This document shows, piece by piece, positions 40,164-49,108 of a stretch of 64,000 nucleotides of DNA. The notes below the pieces were generated by a model, which was given only the letters and a program-made list of their open reading frames with translations, did no database searches and was not told the origin of the DNA. A program made the translations under genes and the position numbers. The stretch comes from Candidatus Micropelagos thuwalensis (GTDB lineage Bacteria > Pseudomonadota > Alphaproteobacteria > RS24): the NCBI RefSeq assembly GCF_000469155.1, contig NZ_AWXE01000001.1:1-64000 (forward strand), written 5' to 3'. Numbering within the stretch: the stretch's first letter is position 1; every line of letters starts with the position of its first letter.

Positions 40164-41793
40164 ATGCATCACTCTCTTTATGTAGGGTTTTTGTTTTCAT
40201 ATAACTCAACTCCGAATAGAGGCCACTGGTCAAGCTGATAGATGCAGCAAGAAGAATAATTAAAAATGGCAGTGCCATTGAAATCGCACCTGCCTGGATG
40301 GCGCCGAGCGCTGACGAACCGCCACCTACAAGGAGAACAATCGCCAGTAATCCTTCAACAGATGCCCAGAAAATCCTCTGAGGTTTTGGAGCATGGAGTT
40401 TACCGCCTGAGGTTATGCTGTCTATGACCAGTGAGCCAGAGTCAGATGAGGTCACAAAAAAGAAAACCAGAAGCCCGAGCGCAAACAGGCTGGAAAGAAC
40501 TGGGAAAATAAGATTTTCCAGCATCAAGAAAAGTACGAGTGATATGTCCCCCGTATTATTTGGCAGGCTGCCGATATTGGCATCATATTGCGAAATTGCT
40601 GTTGTACCGAAGGAACTGAACCAAATCAGAGCGATGATAAGTGGTGCAGTCATGACCACAAGTAAAAATTCTCTAACGGTACGGCCTTTTGAAATGCGGG
40701 CGATGAATATACCAACAAAAGGTGACCAGGATATCCACCACGCCCAGTAAAAAATTGTCCAGTCATGATACCATTGCCTGTCTACGGGGCGGTCGAGTGT
40801 GCTTAGCCTGAACATATCAACAAAATAATTGGCAAAATTATCTGCAAATGAAGACAGAACAAGTTTTGTCGGCCCGGCTAAAATGACAAATAACAACAAA
40901 CAAGCGGCCATACTAATATTAATGTTACTCAACTTTCTTACGCCTCTGTCCAGCCCGCGCACAACGGAGTAAATGGCAAGACTGGTAATAGACATGATGA
41001 CCAGGGCTTGGGTTTGTAAGGTTTTTGGGATGTCGAAAAGATAATTCAACCCAGCTGATACCTGCTGAGCGCCAAGGCCGAGAGAGGTTGCCAATCCAAA
41101 TAAAGTGGATAATACAGCAACAACATCAATAATATGACCCGGCCAGCCCCAAACCCTTTCGCCCAGAAGCGGATAAAAAATTGACCGAATGGTGAGAGGA
41201 AGTTCCCGATTGAAGGTAAAAAAGCCAATAGCAAGACCAATTAACGCATATACCGACCAGCCGCTAATCCCCCAATGAAAGAGGGTGGCGCTGAAAGCAA
41301 GCCGGTAGGCTTCTGGGGTTTCTGCTGTGACCCCGAGAGGGGTGCCATATGTCCCGGTATAATAGGCAAGAGGCTCTGCAGCACCGTAAAAGGTCATACC
41401 AATGCCAACACCAGCAGAAAATAGCATGCAGACCCATGAGATAAAGCCAAATTCGGGTTTTGCATCATCTCCACCAAGACGGATGCGCCCGAAGGGGGAG
41501 GCAATCAAAAACAGAATAAAACCAGTGAGCGCAATAATTGATAGCGAGAACATGGTATCGAACAAGTCGAGAATGATATCACGCGTGCCGAGCAAGACTG
41601 ATGTCGAGGTTTCTGGAAAAGCCAGCACAAGGCCAGAAAATATGAGAGCTAAAGTAGCGCTAAGAGCAAAAACGGGGTTATGGATATCCAATCCGAAAAT
41701 CTCGATATTATCCTGACCGATTTCATAATCCGTATCAGCCGGGAATAATTTATTTTCAGTAATGGTCAGTGACTCTTGATTATCTTTTTCCAT
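40153..41793 (-). CDS. BCCT-family betaine/choline/carnitine transporter
   Basis: A 546-residue inner-membrane transporter with twelve predicted helices. Family markers are FSAGVGIGMTFYGAAEPLAYY and the signature WTIFYWAWWISWSPFVGIFI, then ARISKGRTVREFL. Substrates of the family are quaternary ammonium compounds, driven by Na+ or H+; the exact one cannot be read here. The start codon ATG 41793 overlaps the stop of the upstream TPR gene (TGATG); a GTG one codon earlier is possible. It is likely controlled by the overlapping MarR gene. Confidence 0.92.
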   Translation of the reverse strand: MEKDNQESLTITENKLFPADTDYEIGQDNIEIFGLDIHNPVFALSATLALIFSGLVLAFPETSTSVLLGTRDIILDLFDTMFSLSIIALTGFILFLIASPFGRIRLGGDDAKPEFGFISWVCMLFSAGVGIGMTFYGAAEPLAYYTGTYGTPLGVTAETPEAYRLAFSATLFHWGISGWSVYALIGLAIGFFTFNRELPLTIRSIFYPLLGERVWGWPGHIIDVVAVLSTLFGLATSLGLGAQQVSAGLNYLFDIPKTLQTQALVIMSITSLAIYSVVRGLDRGVRKLSNINISMAACLLLFVILAGPTKLVLSSFADNFANYFVDMFRLSTLDRPVDRQWYHDWTIFYWAWWISWSPFVGIFIARISKGRTVREFLLVVMTAPLIIALIWFSSFGTTAISQYDANIGSLPNNTGDISLVLFLMLENLIFPVLSSLFALGLLVFFFVTSSDSGSLVIDSITSGGKLHAPKPQRIFWASVEGLLAIVLLVGGGSSALGAIQAGAISMALPFLIILLAASISLTSGLYSELSYMKTKTLHKESDAYEK

Positions 41794-43805
41794 CACGCTC
41801 TCTCGGATAAAATTAAGGATAAATCTTCTGGAGATATCAAATCATCACCCAATGCCTGTGCCAGCGGTTGTAAATCTTTAGCATAGGCTTTCCATTTGCC
41901 GACTCCATCTGTGTTAATTGGTTTTCTGACCTGCTCTGAACTTGCAGTCCTTACTGACCGACGATTCTCATGAAAAGAGATACATTGCTCTTCAAAAGGT
42001 AAGTTAAGATATTCAAGGATACGATGCACCTGACCCTCCAAATCATCAATAACATCTTCATGTTGCACACGCAAAACTTTGCCAGGTAACACATCATCCC
42101 AGTGCGCCATAAGACGAACATAATCCCGGTAATAAGTGCCGAGTTCCTCTAATCCGTAACTAAATTCCTGACCTTGAGCGAAAAGCTGCTTAAATGCGCT
42201 GAAGCAACAATCAAGTGGTGCGCGGCGTGCATCAATTATTTTTGCGGTGGGCAGAATAAGATGTATGAGTCCAATATGACGAAAATTATTCGGCATTTTA
42301 TCGGTAAAGTAGGGCGCCCCGCTTCGATGCATTTGTGTATCATTGATATAGGCTTCCCCCATCTCCAAACGCTTTTCCGGTGACAGGGTTTTCAGGACTT
42401 CTGGATAGTTTCCGATTCCAGAGAGACGTTCCTGACCGCGTAAACTTTGTGCAAGAGTTAAAATGTTGGGAAGTTCAAGGGTGCCATCAACTTGCGAATG
42501 AGAGGCCAAAATTTGTTCAATCAATGTTGAGCCGGCGCGCGGCAGACCTACAATAAATATCGGGTCGGGCGCATCGCACCCACCTGCAGCATGTGTCTCA
42601 AAAAATGACGTGGAGCAAATATCTATATGGGCATCTATTTCCTGTGTCATTCTTTTACTGGAATAGCTACTTTGTTGGCGCTTAATTAAATTTCCCTGCT
42701 TAAGATGATGAATGCTGTCCTCAAAGCGTTTCTCTTTTTCATAAGCATGCGCCATGGCAAAATGAAAATAGGCGCGGTCTTTCTGGGGTAATTCGGGGCG
42801 ATTTATTTGCGCTTCCATGAGAGCAACTTCCTGCGGCGTGAAAGTATAGGTTTTTAAATTCGCGAGCGAGAAATAAGCTTCCCCATGGTCGGGTTTTGAG
42901 ACATAAGCCGCCTGATAATTTTGGATTGCAGCTTCATTATTGCCAAAAGTCTTGAGCGCGTGCGCTTTAGAGGTCAGGGTGTTCGGGTCTTTCGGTGCAA
43001 TAGCAAGCACACTGTCAAAAATATCAATTGCTTGCTCATAATCCCCGTTTTGCATCTTCTCGATTGCCATTTGAGCCTTATAAGTAAGATTGTCGGGAAA
43101 ACGTTCACAAAGAATTTTTGCCTGTTCTATGGAAGCGGCAAAATCCTGTTTTTTGCGCAGGAGCAGCATGTAGCTAAGTCGCAATTCTGCATCTTCAGGA
43201 TTAAATGCCACGGCACTCTCAAGCAGAAACTCGGCATCGCCTAGATAGCCAAGCCGACTCGCAATCTCTGCTAACAGGCTCATACCTTCTGTATTTTTGG
43301 GGTTTTGTTGTAGGAATTTCCGGCATAATTCTTCTGCCTCCGCAAGCCGGCCTTCATGCAAAATCTGGGTGACATGCAGTAAAGCTGGTGGGAGGGCGTT
43401 GAGCCGGTCGATTTTTTCCTTCACATGGTTAGCGGCATTTGTGTTGTTTTGATATTTATAGAATTCGAAAAGCACCTGCCAAGAGGCAAGTAAGCCGGGG
43501 TTACGTTCACAGGCATGCCGATATTGAGCTATAGCAGTTTCAATATCGCCTGTTGCACGTTTGAGGTGGCCGAGTTCCTGATAAACCCGCCCCATATCTG
43601 GGGCGAGCTTCAAAAGCTGATTGAGATAGTCTTGGGCACGGTCATATGATTGCATATATCGCGAACAAACTGCGGCGAGATACAGGCTATCAGTATGATT
43701 GGGATCTTGATCGAGATTTTGGGTCAGTAGGTCAAGAGCATGCGTAAAGTTATGCGCTTTAACGGCTTGGCTGGCTTCCTTAATCACCAAACCCAAATCA
43801 TTCAT
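41793..43805 (-). CDS. TPR-repeat sulfotransferase
   Basis: A 670-residue protein. Residues 1-400 are helical TPR units (for example DRAQDYLNQLLKLAPDMGRV and YEQAIDIFDSVLAIAPKDPN). The C-terminal sulfotransferase domain has the PAPS 5'-phosphosulfate loop IVGLPRAGSTLIEQILASH (near residue 419), then TDKMPNNFRHIGLI and the 3'-phosphate part IIDARRAPLDCCFSAFKQ. There is no signal peptide. It transfers sulfate from PAPS to an unknown acceptor. It is translationally coupled to the BCCT transporter. Confidence 0.88.
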   Translation of the reverse strand: MNDLGLVIKEASQAVKAHNFTHALDLLTQNLDQDPNHTDSLYLAAVCSRYMQSYDRAQDYLNQLLKLAPDMGRVYQELGHLKRATGDIETAIAQYRHACERNPGLLASWQVLFEFYKYQNNTNAANHVKEKIDRLNALPPALLHVTQILHEGRLAEAEELCRKFLQQNPKNTEGMSLLAEIASRLGYLGDAEFLLESAVAFNPEDAELRLSYMLLLRKKQDFAASIEQAKILCERFPDNLTYKAQMAIEKMQNGDYEQAIDIFDSVLAIAPKDPNTLTSKAHALKTFGNNEAAIQNYQAAYVSKPDHGEAYFSLANLKTYTFTPQEVALMEAQINRPELPQKDRAYFHFAMAHAYEKEKRFEDSIHHLKQGNLIKRQQSSYSSKRMTQEIDAHIDICSTSFFETHAAGGCDAPDPIFIVGLPRAGSTLIEQILASHSQVDGTLELPNILTLAQSLRGQERLSGIGNYPEVLKTLSPEKRLEMGEAYINDTQMHRSGAPYFTDKMPNNFRHIGLIHLILPTAKIIDARRAPLDCCFSAFKQLFAQGQEFSYGLEELGTYYRDYVRLMAHWDDVLPGKVLRVQHEDVIDDLEGQVHRILEYLNLPFEEQCISFHENRRSVRTASSEQVRKPINTDGVGKWKAYAKDLQPLAQALGDDLISPEDLSLILSERA

Positions 43806-43835
43806 CCTGGTCCCAATTTTCCGCGCTAACGCTAT

Positions 43836-46382
43836 TTAGAATTTTCGATTGACTTTTAGACCAATTGTCATTGGACGCATATAAGTCACACGATTTGTAT
43901 CATAGACAAAATCACGGCTAATTTCAGCTCTTTCATCAGTTACATTTTCGATAAATAACTCGCTTGACCACTCTTCACTGGTGACACCCAAACGTATGTC
44001 GAAACTCATCCAGCTATCAATTTCATCTCGATTAATTTGAATTATGTCGGAATAACTTTTATCTGAGATGGTTACCTGGGGCATTACATGACCAATATAT
44101 CCATTACTCATCGTCCACTCATAACGCACTCTCAGATTACCTTGATAACCAGGAGCAAAGGCAAGTTCATCGCCTACAACAACATCGTTTGTTGGTGTTA
44201 TTTTCTCAGTAATTTCTGTATCAAGGAAAGATGCGGCACCAGCTAAGGAAAGGCCGTCAATATCGGTTATATAAATGAAATCTGCTTCAAGGCCTTTTAT
44301 TTCAGCATTTGCTGCATTATCAGAGAAGAAAAGATTTACAATGCTTGTATCAAAAATGGTGGTTTGAAGACCATCTACTTCAACAAAGAACATGCTACCG
44401 TTTAAACGAAGAGAACCGTCTTGTAACAGGGTTTTCCAGCCGAATTCATAATTTTTGACTTCATCAGTATCAACAGCGAAAGGAACTGTAAAACCATTAG
44501 GACCGCTGGCACCTCCTGGACGGTTAAGTAAGCCTGCTCTAAAGCCTTCAGAATAAGTAAAATAATACATCTTGTCTTCGTCGGGAGTAAATTTCGCAGT
44601 TGCCTTGTAAATTGTTCCGTCAGATGCAGCTTTATCTGGATTTCCTGCAGGTCTATTCGGTCCATATATTGCTGAAATATTTGTACCTGCTCTTTGTGCA
44701 TCTGATGCGGCACCTAAGTTAAAGAAAGACGAATTTGCAGAACCTTCCATATCAACTTCAATGTCATAATACCTTGCGCCAAGGGTTAATTCTAAAGAGT
44801 TTGGAACTAGCTCATAATTAATTTCACCAAATAAACCAATTTGTTCATCTGTCCTTAAGATATCATTTCTGAAAACAGTTCCAGCGGGGAAGGGGCCAGG
44901 ATCAGAGAAATAACCCGGTGCGGCATTGCCAACTAAACCTGTAACTGCAGTATTGGTCAATGGGTAATTAGGAGGAAATCCGTCTACAACTGATGTATGG
45001 CCAGGATAAACAAAATCATTAAATTCTTTTAACTCTAATTCGCTCATAAATCCGCCGAAAGTTGCTGATAAAGATCCATCTGACATTGTGTTAAAACGCA
45101 ATTCGTGTGTCTCCACAGTCATTTCGGTTCTCGAGTCAACAAACATACTCGGGGTATAACAATTACCAGCGGGCAATGCACCTGCAGCAGGATATGATAC
45201 CGATCCGTCACAAATATAATAAGGTAGATACTGACCAACAAAAAGATAATCAGTATAATCAATTATTTGTTCTGCTTCTCTATCTGTATAAGCGCCTGCA
45301 TAAATTACTTCCAGATTTCCCAAACGTCCCTCTAATGTTAAACTTAGATTAGTGAATTCGTCTTCGCTGTTATCATTATTGAAACGTTGAATTTGTAATT
45401 CACCTAATTCTGGGTCCGCGTAAAAAACACCATCTGTTTCAATTGTTTGGTTAGTGACTGAGAGCAAAGCGCTCCAATCATCATTTATAAGATGCTTTAT
45501 TGTTCCACGAATACCTGCATAAGAAGCTTCGTTAAAGTTATCTTCGACTAGAGAATTGTTATCAGCAACGGTGAAATTTACATTGCTTAAATCTGCAGTA
45601 GATTGAAATCCTGCACGTCCTGCTGATACAGGGACGCCATTGTTGCGAACAGTGCCTACTGGACGGAATCTAGCGCTTTGTTCTGTGCTCCTAGTGCCAG
45701 CAACATTGTCAATGTAACCACCTTTTTTATCATAATAGCCGACAACACGAATTGCTGTTTTATCGCTGAGTGGAACGTTTACCATACCTTCAATTTTAGT
45801 GCTTGGATCACCTTCTGACATCATAGACCCTTGAAGGGTAATTTCAGCCGAATATCCGTCTAAATCGGGTTTATTTGTAATCATCCGGACAACACCTGCT
45901 TGAGAACTGGAACCAAAAAGTGTCCCTTGAGGTCCAGAAAGTACCTCAATACGTTCAATATCAGCAGCGTAAACGTCTAAGTTACGACCTGGTTGTGCTA
46001 ATGGCTGTTCGTCGAGATAAAAAGAAACATTAGGTGCAAGTCCGGCTACACCAGATGTTGTAAGGTTTGGTGTAGTGGAGGCCAAACCACGAATATAAAT
46101 TGTATTTTGTCCTGGGCCTGACCCCCCTGCAGTTACGCTGGGTAGCTGTGTCAGGTAATCCTCAAATGTATCGACCCCAAGTTGATCTAGGGCTTCCTCA
46201 CCTAGTGCTGAAACAGCCACCGGGACATCTTGTAGGCTCTCATCTTTCTTCCGAGCTGTGACAACAATCTCATCAATAGAGTTGACAGATTGCGCAAAGC
46301 TAATTTCTGGAGCTCCTGAGGCAATAAGTAGTGCGAGAGGTGAAACTGAAAGCGTAAGTTTTTTTGAAAATGAATTCGACAT
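43836..46382 (-). CDS. TonB-dependent outer-membrane receptor
   Basis: An 848-residue receptor. A signal peptide occupies about residues 1-30 (LSVSPLALLIASGAPEISFA). The TonB box IDEIVVTARK follows, then the plug domain with LPSVTAGGSGPGQNTIYIRG and IERIEVLSGPQGTLFGSSSQ, and a 22-strand type barrel ending MTIGLKVNRKF. This subclass (NAG-free, with EIVVTARKK) is abundant in sphingomonads and other Alphaproteobacteria, where members serve uptake of hydrophobic or complex substrates. The DNA looks richer in A and T than its neighbours. The adjacent steroid-type genes suggest, but do not show, the ligand. Confidence 0.93.
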   Translation of the reverse strand: MSNSFSKKLTLSVSPLALLIASGAPEISFAQSVNSIDEIVVTARKKDESLQDVPVAVSALGEEALDQLGVDTFEDYLTQLPSVTAGGSGPGQNTIYIRGLASTTPNLTTSGVAGLAPNVSFYLDEQPLAQPGRNLDVYAADIERIEVLSGPQGTLFGSSSQAGVVRMITNKPDLDGYSAEITLQGSMMSEGDPSTKIEGMVNVPLSDKTAIRVVGYYDKKGGYIDNVAGTRSTEQSARFRPVGTVRNNGVPVSAGRAGFQSTADLSNVNFTVADNNSLVEDNFNEASYAGIRGTIKHLINDDWSALLSVTNQTIETDGVFYADPELGELQIQRFNNDNSEDEFTNLSLTLEGRLGNLEVIYAGAYTDREAEQIIDYTDYLFVGQYLPYYICDGSVSYPAAGALPAGNCYTPSMFVDSRTEMTVETHELRFNTMSDGSLSATFGGFMSELELKEFNDFVYPGHTSVVDGFPPNYPLTNTAVTGLVGNAAPGYFSDPGPFPAGTVFRNDILRTDEQIGLFGEINYELVPNSLELTLGARYYDIEVDMEGSANSSFFNLGAASDAQRAGTNISAIYGPNRPAGNPDKAASDGTIYKATAKFTPDEDKMYYFTYSEGFRAGLLNRPGGASGPNGFTVPFAVDTDEVKNYEFGWKTLLQDGSLRLNGSMFFVEVDGLQTTIFDTSIVNLFFSDNAANAEIKGLEADFIYITDIDGLSLAGAASFLDTEITEKITPTNDVVVGDELAFAPGYQGNLRVRYEWTMSNGYIGHVMPQVTISDKSYSDIIQINRDEIDSWMSFDIRLGVTSEEWSSELFIENVTDERAEISRDFVYDTNRVTYMRPMTIGLKVNRKF

Positions 46383-46670
46383 AGTGACTATGTAAGACCT
46401 TTTTGAATATATTGAATAAGTATTACGGAGTTCGTAGTATTTTTATTATAAAATGTCAAATTAATGCTTTTAAGTCATATTTTACTTTTATTCACAAGTT
46501 ATATATTTTGTGATGTGTAGTTCATTTTAGTATTTTTCAAATATTTATAAAAAGCCTGCTTAACCAAGTGTTGTGGGGGAATGGCTTCATGCAACTCGTT
46601 AATTCCTAAATTACATGCCAGTTATTTTATGTTAGTTTCTGAGAGATTAGAATTAACAGGGTAAATTAAA
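46383..46670. promoter_or_regulatory. Divergent AT-rich promoter region, receptor gene / SDR gene
   Basis: 288 bp without a gene between the TonB receptor (-) and the hydroxysteroid dehydrogenase-like gene (+). It contains an imperfect hairpin TATTACG/CGTAGTA at about 46420-46440, the inverted repeat TCACAA/TTGTGA at about 46492-46513, and the dyad AACTCGTT (46593-46600). No promoter hexamers stand out. Confidence 0.4.
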
Positions 46671-47435
46671 ATGTCTACAATTGTCATTACAGGTTGCGCA
46701 TCAGGTATCGGTCGGGAGGTTACTCAAAAGCTCTTAGCTGCCGGACACGAGATAATTGGTATTGATCTTCGCGATGCGGATATTATCGCTGATTTATCGA
46801 AATTAGAAGGTCGCAAAAAGGCAATTTCAGAAACTCTTGAAAAAACAGGCTCGGAAATCGACATCCTTATTACTGCTGCTGGTATGGGGGGGCATCTGCC
46901 AGATGGAAAACTTGTGATGATTGTAAATTATTTTGGCACGGTAGAGCTGTTAGATGGATTCTTCCCCGCTATGAAAGGGCGTCCTGGCGCAGTTGCTCTG
47001 GCGCTAAGTTCCAACTCGGCCCAAATGGGCGTCGATCCGGAAAATGAGCTTGTAAAAGCCTTGCTTGCTCATGATGAGCAGGCTGCGGTCGATATTGTTG
47101 GTAATGCACCTTCTGCCGAAACTTACGGTTTATCCAAACACGCGGTGGCGCGCGCGGTACGTCATCGGGCGCATGAATGGGGGACAGCCGGTGTGCGTTT
47201 GAATGCTATTGCGCCAGGTATGACAGAGACACCTATGCTTCAAGGTGTCCGGGATAATCCTGACTTAAAAGGCGCATTAGAAGCTATTCCTGTACCGTTG
47301 AACAGAACAGCGAATGTTGATGAAATCGCGAATGTTATCGTGCTGATGGTCAGTGATGCCTTTTCCTTCATGCATGGCAGTGTGCTTTATGTGGATGGCG
47401 GAACAGATGCTGTAGTCCGACCAAATCAGTTTTAA
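46671..47435 (+). CDS. Short-chain dehydrogenase close to 3-alpha-hydroxysteroid dehydrogenase/carbonyl reductase
   Basis: A 254-residue NAD-dependent oxidoreductase. It has the cofactor loop TGCASGIG, acidic residue for NAD in IDLRDADIIADLS, catalytic Ser113/114 and Tyr152-x3-Lys156 (YGLSK). From memory, the beginning (VITGCASGIG, IIGIDLRDADIIADLS) and the end (DGGTDAVVRPNQF) closely follow Comamonas testosteroni HsdA, which oxidises the 3-alpha-hydroxyl of steroids. It diverges from the TonB receptor and converges with the P450 gene. Steroid activity is inference but strengthened by the isomerase at 60.3 kb. Confidence 0.85.
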   Translation: MSTIVITGCASGIGREVTQKLLAAGHEIIGIDLRDADIIADLSKLEGRKKAISETLEKTGSEIDILITAAGMGGHLPDGKLVMIVNYFGTVELLDGFFPAMKGRPGAVALALSSNSAQMGVDPENELVKALLAHDEQAAVDIVGNAPSAETYGLSKHAVARAVRHRAHEWGTAGVRLNAIAPGMTETPMLQGVRDNPDLKGALEAIPVPLNRTANVDEIANVIVLMVSDAFSFMHGSVLYVDGGTDAVVRPNQF

Positions 47436-47505
47436 GATTGCAAAAATTAAGCAATAAAAAAGGGCGGCACTAAGGCCTCCATTTTCCTTAGAAAATTCAG
47501 AAAAC

Positions 47506-48894
47506 CTAGGCTTCAGGTATAAGCTTATCAGCTGGCATTCTTTCGCCTTTTATTTTGACTTTAAAGTCCATCGCAGGGCCAGGTGTCGGGAATGACTTGG
47601 TCTTGAGAATATAATCCTCACTTTCCAGTGTCATATCCAGGCGATGGAAAAGGCGGGCAATGGTCATACCCATTAGCACTTCCGCAAGATTTTGACCAAG
47701 GCATGTGTGTGGACCTCTACCGAATGGTGAATAGACGCCTGGTTGCATGTGTTGTGCGTTTTCATCTAGATATCTGTCTGGATCAAAAACTTCAGGATCT
47801 GGGAAATACTCTTCCATAAAGTGAGATACGCTTGTGCCAATATAGAGTTTCTCATTTTCTGGAATGAGGTAGCCTTCAAATTCAAAATCCTGCGTAGCCG
47901 TTCTCATTTGTGCAACGGCAATAGGCCACATCCGCATTGCTTCACGAATGCACCCACCAATTACAATTAATTCACGAATATCATCTTCTGTTATAGTTTT
48001 CTTTGCCATCAAGGCGTCAGCTTCTTTTTGAACACGTTCCAATACGCCAGGTGTTCTGAGAATACCGTATACGGCGGCTGCGAGTGTGTTGGCAACTGTG
48101 TCTAACCCAGCAACATATGGGCCAGTAAGAAGTAGGGATAAATCAGTTTCAGGAACTAGATCAGGGTGTTCAATATGTGCACGCATAATATCACCCAACA
48201 AATTGTTAGGTAATGTTCCTTTTTCAGCATGCGCTTTGAATTCGATAATCATATCCCGGCTGAGTTCTTCAACGCGTTTGTTGGCTTTCTTAAATTCAGG
48301 CAGGCCCAAGAAAAATCTAGGTCTGACCTGTGTCACAAGCACATTAAGGATATAAAGAATGTTAACCCGAATATCGCGGACATATTCTAGAGGTGCAGAT
48401 CCTGTAAGAATTTCCCCAAGTTCTTGAACAATCATATATTGGAAAGCCTCTACAACAGGCGCTTCAGAGCCAGTTTTCCATTTGCTTGAAATCGAGTCGT
48501 CAATCGTAGCAGCAAGTTCATGATACCTACCGCGAACTGCTTCTCTAGAAAAGCCATCACGCATCACACCTCTAAGACGTTGATGAACTTCGCCATCCTC
48601 ACGTGTTAACATTTTGGAGGCACCATAAAATTCTCTCATTGGCTCCCAAAACTCACGTGATCGAAGGCTTTCGCGTCCTTTTTTTGTCGACATAAATAGA
48701 GCAGCCTCTCGACCAGCAATCACAATCTGTTTTCGTCCGAAAACATTCACCCGATATACCGGGCCGTAGTCTCTGTAGGCTCTTAGAAATAATGCAGCTG
48801 GATCTTTTGCCATTTCCAGCGTGTTTCCCAGTAACGGTAATCCATCGACATCTGGTATATTTTTGTATGTTTTAATCTCTTCTGCTGCTGACAT
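47506..48894 (-). CDS. Cytochrome P450
   Basis: A 462-residue soluble haem monooxygenase. The haem-thiolate motif FGRGPHTCLG places the ligand at Cys398; the I-helix oxygen-binding segment is VAGLDTVANT and the K-helix ExxR is EAMR. The N-terminus starts with a Pro-rich segment (VDGLPLLGNTLEMAKDP) and has no membrane anchor. GGAGAGG precedes ATG 48894. The likely electron donor is the [2Fe-2S] ferredoxin at 59.0 kb; no ferredoxin reductase is in the window. Substrate unknown; a steroid is likely from context. Confidence 0.94.
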   Translation of the reverse strand: MSAAEEIKTYKNIPDVDGLPLLGNTLEMAKDPAALFLRAYRDYGPVYRVNVFGRKQIVIAGREAALFMSTKKGRESLRSREFWEPMREFYGASKMLTREDGEVHQRLRGVMRDGFSREAVRGRYHELAATIDDSISSKWKTGSEAPVVEAFQYMIVQELGEILTGSAPLEYVRDIRVNILYILNVLVTQVRPRFFLGLPEFKKANKRVEELSRDMIIEFKAHAEKGTLPNNLLGDIMRAHIEHPDLVPETDLSLLLTGPYVAGLDTVANTLAAAVYGILRTPGVLERVQKEADALMAKKTITEDDIRELIVIGGCIREAMRMWPIAVAQMRTATQDFEFEGYLIPENEKLYIGTSVSHFMEEYFPDPEVFDPDRYLDENAQHMQPGVYSPFGRGPHTCLGQNLAEVLMGMTIARLFHRLDMTLESEDYILKTKSFPTPGPAMDFKVKIKGERMPADKLIPEA

Positions 48895-49015
48895 ATCTAC
48901 CTCTCCACTTTAACGGCGGTTTACGAAATCAATTCCTAGGTCAGAATCAAGGGACAACCAACCGAATTTGTTTTTAATTGTTTCCAGCGCTGACATAAAT
49001 ATTTTTCGCTTTTTA

Positions 49016-49035
49016 ATTTTCGAACCATATTCGAA
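49016..49035. promoter_or_regulatory. Candidate operator ATTTTCGAAC with paired TTCGAA sites
   Basis: TTCGAA at 49019-49024 and again at 49030-49035, 11 bp centre to centre, within the divergent P450/crotonase promoter. The left part ATTTTCGAAC (49016-49025) recurs exactly at 58916-58925 in the other divergent promoter of this region. Likely binding site of one regulator; the protein is not identified. Confidence 0.45.
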
Positions 49036-49108
49036 TATTCATTGAATTAAATCTTTCTGTCAAATAAAAACATGCCAAATTGAAATAGATCAATGTTGAT
49101 ATATTCAT

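Noticed and set aside
47436-47505. Bidirectional terminator between the SDR and P450 genes
   Set aside because: Short imperfect stems and A/T runs exist but no stem longer than 6 bp pairs cleanly.
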